In this document: positions 30,210-34,039 of the stretch, piece by piece
Layout: every line of letters begins with the position of its first letter
Position numbering within the stretch: position 1 is the stretch's first letter
NCBI GenBank assembly: GCA_030706015.1
Contig: JAUZPI010000046.1
Coordinates: 1-34,039 of the forward strand
DNA: 34,039 nucleotides
From: Bacillota bacterium
Lineage (GTDB): Bacteria > Bacillota > Clostridia > Clostridiales > Clostridiaceae
Direction of reading: 5' to 3'
Notes under the pieces: model-generated
Database searches by the model: none
Told to the model about the DNA's origin: nothing
What the model saw: only the letters and a program-made list of their open reading frames with translations
Translations under genes and position numbers: made by a program

Positions 30210-31145
30210 ATGGATAAGGAATGGTTAGAGGTTAATATAATAACAAGCAGTGAAGCAGTGGAAGCAGTAACAGGTATTTTATATAACACCCCTGTAAAGG
30301 GAGTTGCTATAGATGATCCTCAAGATATAGAATTTAAGAAAAAAAATACAACTGATTGGGATTATTTTGACGAAACTCTTCTAATAGTAAAAGAGGGAGC
30401 TATAGTTAAAGGCTATTATAAAGAAGAAGACAATTTCAATGAATACATTGATTATATAAAGGAAAGCGTTGCTAATTTAGGGCAGTTTGGCATAGATAAG
30501 GGTCAAGGTTTAGTAACTGTATCTAAGGTTAATGAAACAGATTGGGAAAACAATTGGAAGAAGTATTATAAACCAACTAGAGTTGGAAGTAGAATAGTAA
30601 TTAAGCCTATTTGGGAAGAGTATAACAAAAAGGATTATGAATTATTAGTTGAGCTTGATCCTGGTATGGCTTTCGGTACTGGTACACATGAAACTACAAG
30701 AATGTGTCTGCAAGCATTAGAGAGATATGTTGAAGAAGATTCAACTGTATTTGACATTGGTACTGGATCAGGTATATTGGCTATAGCAGCAGCTAAATTA
30801 AATGCTAAAAAAGCCGTAGGTGTTGATTTGGATACTGTAGCAGTAACTTCTGCAAAGCAAAATGTGGAGTACAACCATTTGGATAACATAGAAATAAAAC
30901 ACGGAAATTTAATGGATGTGGTAGAAGGTAAAGCAGATATAGTAGTTGCAAATATAATTGCAGATGTAATTATGCTTCTTGCTCCTGATGTTAAGAACTT
31001 CTTAAATGAGGATGGTTATTTCATATCCTCAGGGATTATAAAGGATAGACAAAACGATGTGATTAATGCGCTTAAAGAAAATAGATTTGATATAATTGAA
31101 GTTAACAATCAAGGTGAATGGGTTTGTATCATTGCTAGGTTGTAA
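30210..31145 (+). CDS. prmA: Ribosomal protein L11 methyltransferase PrmA
   Basis: SAM-dependent enzyme that methylates ribosomal protein L11. The 311-residue protein has the PrmA hallmarks ELDPGMAFGTGTHETTRMCL (about 149-168), the SAM-binding motif VFDIGTGSGILAIAAAKL (about 181-198) and the catalytic VVANIIADVI segment. ATG 30210 is chosen because TTGGAGGT sits 10-17 bases upstream; an in-frame GTG at 30192 lies before the site and adds six residues. It begins a run of co-directional translation genes: 17 bases to rsmE, then mtaB. Confidence 0.97.
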   Translation: MDKEWLEVNIITSSEAVEAVTGILYNTPVKGVAIDDPQDIEFKKKNTTDWDYFDETLLIVKEGAIVKGYYKEEDNFNEYIDYIKESVANLGQFGIDKGQGLVTVSKVNETDWENNWKKYYKPTRVGSRIVIKPIWEEYNKKDYELLVELDPGMAFGTGTHETTRMCLQALERYVEEDSTVFDIGTGSGILAIAAAKLNAKKAVGVDLDTVAVTSAKQNVEYNHLDNIEIKHGNLMDVVEGKADIVVANIIADVIMLLAPDVKNFLNEDGYFISSGIIKDRQNDVINALKENRFDIIEVNNQGEWVCIIARL

Positions 31146-31162
31146 TAAGAGGAGTGAACAAA

Positions 31163-31912
31163 ATGCACAAGTTTTTCGTTCCAAATGAAAATATAGCGGA
31201 TAATGAAGTGTTTATTGAGGGCGATGATGTAAAACATATTTATAAGGTGCTAAGGCTTACTGAGGGCGATAAGGTTTCTATTAACAATTGTCAGGGTGAA
31301 GAATTTTTAGCTGAGATCAATCAGGTGTCAAAGATAAAGGTAACCGCAAAGCTTTTAGAAAGACTGCCTATAAATAATGAAAGTCCTCTCCAGGTATATT
31401 TGTACCAAGGACTACCTAAATCATCTAAAATGGATTTGATTGTTCAAAAGGCAACAGAATTAGGAGTAAAATCAGTTACTCCCATTATAACTCAGAGAGT
31501 TGTAGTGAAAAACGAGATTAATGAATTCAAAAAGGTGGATAGGTGGAATAGAATAGCTTTAGAAGCTTGTAAACAAAGTAAAAGAAGTCTAATTCCTAAA
31601 GTAAACACACCTATATCCTTTGATGAACTTTTAGAAGAACTAAGAAGTATAGATTTAATAGTTGTACCATACGAAAATGAGGAAGGAAACGGCGTTAAGG
31701 CTTTAGCTAAGGAAATTGATAAGACTCAAATAAGAAGTGCAGCTGTCATTATAGGGCCTGAGGGTGGATTTGATGAAAGTGAAATAGAAATATTAAAAAG
31801 TATAAATGCTCATATTGTCACTTTAGGACCAAGAATAATGAGAACAGAGACTGCAGGCTTTGTTTGCACATCCTTACTTATGTATGAACTTGGAGATATT
31901 GGAGGAAAATAA
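31163..31912 (+). CDS. rsmE: 16S rRNA m3U1498 methyltransferase RsmE
   Basis: Methylates U1498 of 16S rRNA. The 249-residue protein has an N-terminal PUA-like domain (MHKFFVPNEN, EGDDVKHIYKVLRL) and a SPOUT knot domain with ATELGVKSVTPIITQRV, IIGPEGGFDESEIE and LGPRIMRTETAG. ATG 31163 is preferred, since AAGAGGAG lies 9-16 bases upstream; GTG 31154 overlaps that site. Two bases separate its stop from the mtaB start, so the two are coupled. Confidence 0.97.
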   Translation: MHKFFVPNENIADNEVFIEGDDVKHIYKVLRLTEGDKVSINNCQGEEFLAEINQVSKIKVTAKLLERLPINNESPLQVYLYQGLPKSSKMDLIVQKATELGVKSVTPIITQRVVVKNEINEFKKVDRWNRIALEACKQSKRSLIPKVNTPISFDELLEELRSIDLIVVPYENEEGNGVKALAKEIDKTQIRSAAVIIGPEGGFDESEIEILKSINAHIVTLGPRIMRTETAGFVCTSLLMYELGDIGGK

Positions 31913-31914
31913 TA

Positions 31915-33216
31915 ATGAAAGTAGCTTTTACTACGTTAGGTTGCAGAGTAAACCAATATGAGTCAGAAGCCATGACAGAAAAATTTATTAAAGAGGGGTA
32001 TGAGGTAGTACCCTACGATAAGTATTCAGATGTATATGTAATAAACACTTGCAGTGTAACCAATACTGGTGACAAAAAATCAAGACAAATGATTAGCAGA
32101 GCAAGAAGATTAAATCCTGATGCAGTAATTGCTGTTGTTGGCTGTTATTCACAAATAGCTCCTAATGAAGTTTCTAATATTGAAGGAGTAGATGTGGTAC
32201 TTGGAACAAGAAATAAGGGTGAGATTGTTTATTGGGTAAACAGAGCTAGAGAAGAAAGAGAACAAATCGTTGAAGTAAGTGACGTATTAAGAAATACTGA
32301 ATTTGAAGAATTAAACATAGAAGAATATCAAGACAAGACCAGAGCATTTTTAAAAATACAAGATGGCTGCAATAGATTTTGTTCCTATTGTCTGATACCA
32401 TTTGCACGCGGTGCTGTATGCAGCAAAGACCCAGAAAAAATTGTACAAGAAGTTAAAGAATTAGCTTCAAATAATTTTAAAGAAATAATATTATCAGGTA
32501 TACATATAGCTTCTTATGGTTTGGATTTAGATGGGGATTGGAATCTGGTAAAAATTCTTCAGATTATTGAAGATATAGATGGTATAGAAAGAGTAAGAAT
32601 AGGATCAATTGATCCAACTTTCTTTACTGAAGGTGTTATTGAAAAATTGTCATCATTAAAGAAATTATGTCCTCATTTTCATCTATCCTTGCAAAGCGGC
32701 TGTGATGAAACACTAAAAAGGATGAATAGAAGATATACCACAGAGGAATATAGGAATATTGTTAAAAGTTTAAGAAATAATATTAATGATGCATCTATAA
32801 CTACTGATATAATTGTTGGATTTCCAGGAGAAACTGATGAGGAATTTGAAATTACCTATAAATTTTTAGAAGAAATTAAATTATCTAAAATGCATGTATT
32901 CAAATTCAGTCCTAGAAAAGGAACAAAAGCTGAAAAAATGTCAGATCAGGTTGACGGGAAAATAAAAGATATAAGAAGTTCAAAACTTATTGAATTAGAT
33001 AAAAAGAATGAAATGGAATTTATGAATCAATTCATAAATCGCAGTATGAACGTATTGTTTGAACAAGAATATAGTAGTATTGAGGGATTCTATGAAGGTT
33101 ATACTCCTAATTATATAAAGGTAATCTCAAAAGCTTACCAAGATTTAAGCGGAGGCATATTTGAGGTTAGACTATCAAAAGTTGAAGAAGGCTATATTAT
33201 AGGTGAAATTTTATAA
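31915..33216 (+). CDS. mtaB: tRNA t6A37 methylthiotransferase MtaB
   Basis: Radical-SAM enzyme with two Fe-S clusters that adds a methylthio group to t6A37 of tRNA. The 433-residue protein has the N-terminal cluster cysteines C10 (TTLGCRVNQYESE), C46 and C77, the radical-SAM CxxxCxxC at C152, C156 and C159, and a C-terminal TRAM domain (about 370-430). The opening TLGCRVNQYE distinguishes MtaB from MiaB and RimO. It relies on Fe-S cluster supply, which the suf operon earlier in the window would give. GGAGG within the end of rsmE is its ribosome site. Confidence 0.97.
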   Translation: MKVAFTTLGCRVNQYESEAMTEKFIKEGYEVVPYDKYSDVYVINTCSVTNTGDKKSRQMISRARRLNPDAVIAVVGCYSQIAPNEVSNIEGVDVVLGTRNKGEIVYWVNRAREEREQIVEVSDVLRNTEFEELNIEEYQDKTRAFLKIQDGCNRFCSYCLIPFARGAVCSKDPEKIVQEVKELASNNFKEIILSGIHIASYGLDLDGDWNLVKILQIIEDIDGIERVRIGSIDPTFFTEGVIEKLSSLKKLCPHFHLSLQSGCDETLKRMNRRYTTEEYRNIVKSLRNNINDASITTDIIVGFPGETDEEFEITYKFLEEIKLSKMHVFKFSPRKGTKAEKMSDQVDGKIKDIRSSKLIELDKKNEMEFMNQFINRSMNVLFEQEYSSIEGFYEGYTPNYIKVISKAYQDLSGGIFEVRLSKVEEGYIIGEIL

Positions 33217-33271
33217 TCTCTAAAGGTATAAAGCATTACGTGTCGAATACTTACTACAAGGGGGTGAAAAA

Positions 33272-33616
33272 GTGGAAAACTGTATATTTTGCAAAATAGT
33301 TAATGGTGAAATACCAAGTGACAGGGTGTACGAAGATGAATATGTAATCAGCATAAAAGATATAAAGCCTGAAGCACCGATACATGTCTTAATTATGCCT
33401 AAAAAGCATATTAATAGTATTAACGACGTTAAAGAAGAAGATTTACAAATAATATCTCATATATTTAAAGTAGCTCAGAAAATTGCAAAACAATTAGGAG
33501 TTGCTGAAAGTGGGTATAGAATAATAACAAACTGTGGTAAAGACGGAGGTCAAACAGTAGAGCACCTTCATTTTCATCTCTTGGGAGGTAAATCTTTACC
33601 AATATCAATTGGTTAA
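33272..33616 (+). CDS. HIT-family nucleotide-binding protein
   Basis: Histidine-triad protein of 114 residues, related to Hint/HinT nucleoside phosphoramidases. The triad is HLHFH at 98-102 (EHLHFHLLGG) and a CxxC pair (C4, C7) begins the protein. The start is GTG at 33272, with AGGGGGTG (33259-33266) upstream; the protein then has the usual beginning MENCIFCKIV. It lies between mtaB and rpsU, the usual clostridial order. Natural substrate unknown. Confidence 0.95.
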   Translation: MENCIFCKIVNGEIPSDRVYEDEYVISIKDIKPEAPIHVLIMPKKHINSINDVKEEDLQIISHIFKVAQKIAKQLGVAESGYRIITNCGKDGGQTVEHLHFHLLGGKSLPISIG

Positions 33617-33656
33617 ACTGGCCACTAGAATCTGCTTAAAACCTCATATGAAATTG

Positions 33657-33686
33657 TTGACAGTGAATCGATTTATGATGTATAAT
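33657..33686 (+). promoter_or_regulatory. Strong sigma-A promoter of rpsU
   Basis: TTGACA (33657-33662), 18 bases, TATAAT (33681-33686): both boxes are perfect consensus. The leader is about 73 bases and contains the short hairpin CAATTTAA-ATA-TTAAATTG (about 33724-33742). No terminator was seen between the HIT gene and this promoter. Confidence 0.85.
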
Positions 33687-33765
33687 AGTTCGTGTGCTAT
33701 TTAACCCACATTATAGCTGTGTTCAATTTAAATATTAAATTGTGCTAGCGGAGGGAGGGATATAG

Positions 33766-33942
33766 ATGTCAGAAATAAGAGTTGGAGAAAACGAAACATT
33801 AGAAAGTGCTCTAAGAAGATTTAAGAGAAAATGTGCGAGATCAGGAGTTCTTTCAGAAGTAAGAAAGAGAGAACATTACGAAAAACCAAGTGTTAAAAGA
33901 AAGAAGAAGTCTGAAGCTGCACGTAAAAGAAAGTTTAAGTAG
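33766..33942 (+). CDS. rpsU: 30S ribosomal protein S21
   Basis: Small subunit protein of 58 residues beginning MSEIRVGENETLESALRRFK and ending in a Lys/Arg-rich tail (VKRKKKSEAARKRKFK). GGAGGGAGG (33750-33758) precedes the ATG by 7 bases. Driven by the consensus promoter at 33657-33686. Followed after 20 bases by yqeY, as in other Firmicutes. Confidence 0.97.
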   Translation: MSEIRVGENETLESALRRFKRKCARSGVLSEVRKREHYEKPSVKRKKKSEAARKRKFK

Positions 33943-33962
33943 TATTGAAAGAAGGTAAGTTA

Positions 33963-34039
33963 ATGTCTCTTAAGGAAAACTTACAACAAGATTGGAAAAC
34001 TGCCTTAAAAGCAGGCGATAAGTTCAAGGCTAACGTAAT
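33963..34039 (+). CDS. GatB/YqeY-domain protein, partial (5' end)
   Basis: ATG at 33963 with GAAGG about 8 bases upstream opens a frame (MSLKENLQQDWKTALKAGDK) that runs off the window end. The start matches the YqeY family, helical proteins related to the tRNA-binding tail of GatB. Its position after rpsU supports the call. Only about 25 residues are visible. Confidence 0.85.
   Translation, partial: MSLKENLQQDWKTALKAGDKFKANV

Noticed and set aside
1250..30210. A mobile island or prophage between dnaJ and prmA
   Set aside because: No integrase, transposase, tRNA target, terminal repeats or phage genes were seen, and the segment contains core suf genes.
30088..30240. Short open frame on the plus strand ahead of and overlapping prmA
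   Set aside because: No ribosome binding site before its ATG, and it overlaps the prmA promoter candidate and start.

Overview
The window is AT-rich bacterial DNA that reads as a chromosome segment of a Clostridium-like anaerobic Firmicute. The evidence is purine-rich GGAGG ribosome binding sites, TTG and GTG starts, short leaders, many intrinsic terminators with T-tails, a sufCBDSU operon with SufU, and the heat-shock/ribosome block dnaJ ... prmA-rsmE-mtaB-HIT-rpsU-yqeY. I saw no tRNA, rRNA, CRISPR array, insertion sequence, integrase or phage gene.

Layout. (1) 1-1540: dnaJ, then a 45-residue basic small protein. (2) 1540-11100: an accessory signalling and envelope region. It holds a chemoreceptor (minus strand), a small membrane protein, a YhhN/lysoplasmalogenase-like membrane protein (minus), a patatin-like phospholipase, a many-pass permease and a 997-residue sensor with PAS, GGDEF and EAL domains. 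The chemoreceptor and the PAS-GGDEF-EAL gene both have sigma-D-like (motility) promoter candidates. (3) 11108-14704: a DeoR regulator, an IolW/YdgJ-like dehydrogenase, an RpiA-like isomerase and a hydrolase-less RelA/SpoT alarmone synthetase, closely spaced and probably one operon. (4) 14707-18365: a MecA-type class B penicillin-binding lipoprotein (minus), divergent from a DUF815 AAA ATPase. (5) 18383-22172: an ABC ATPase-permease pair behind a 31-bp dyad, then msrA and a YfcE-type phosphodiesterase. (6) 22193-27316: sufC-sufB-sufD-sufS-sufU for Fe-S cluster assembly, with IscR-like sites at its promoter. (7) 27338-28964: a YtrA-type GntR repressor and a DUF1648/DUF5808 membrane protein, behind a second copy of the dyad found at 18383. 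(8) 28978-30069: an L-Ala-D/L-Glu-type dipeptide epimerase (minus). (9) 30210-34039: prmA, rsmE, mtaB, a HIT protein, rpsU with a near-consensus promoter, and the start of yqeY.

How the parts connect. The clearest regulatory link is the shared palindrome ATATTTGTTATAT...ATATAACAAATAT at 18383-18413 and 27338-27368. It predicts that the GntR protein represses both its own operon and the ABC transporter 9 kb away. In the clostridia I know, dnaJ is normally followed directly by prmA; here about 29 kb of mixed functions lies between them, and prmA has a promoter candidate of its own. The least conventional gene set is the DeoR / dehydrogenase / variant RpiA / alarmone synthetase cluster. No wholly new system is proved by the sequence alone.
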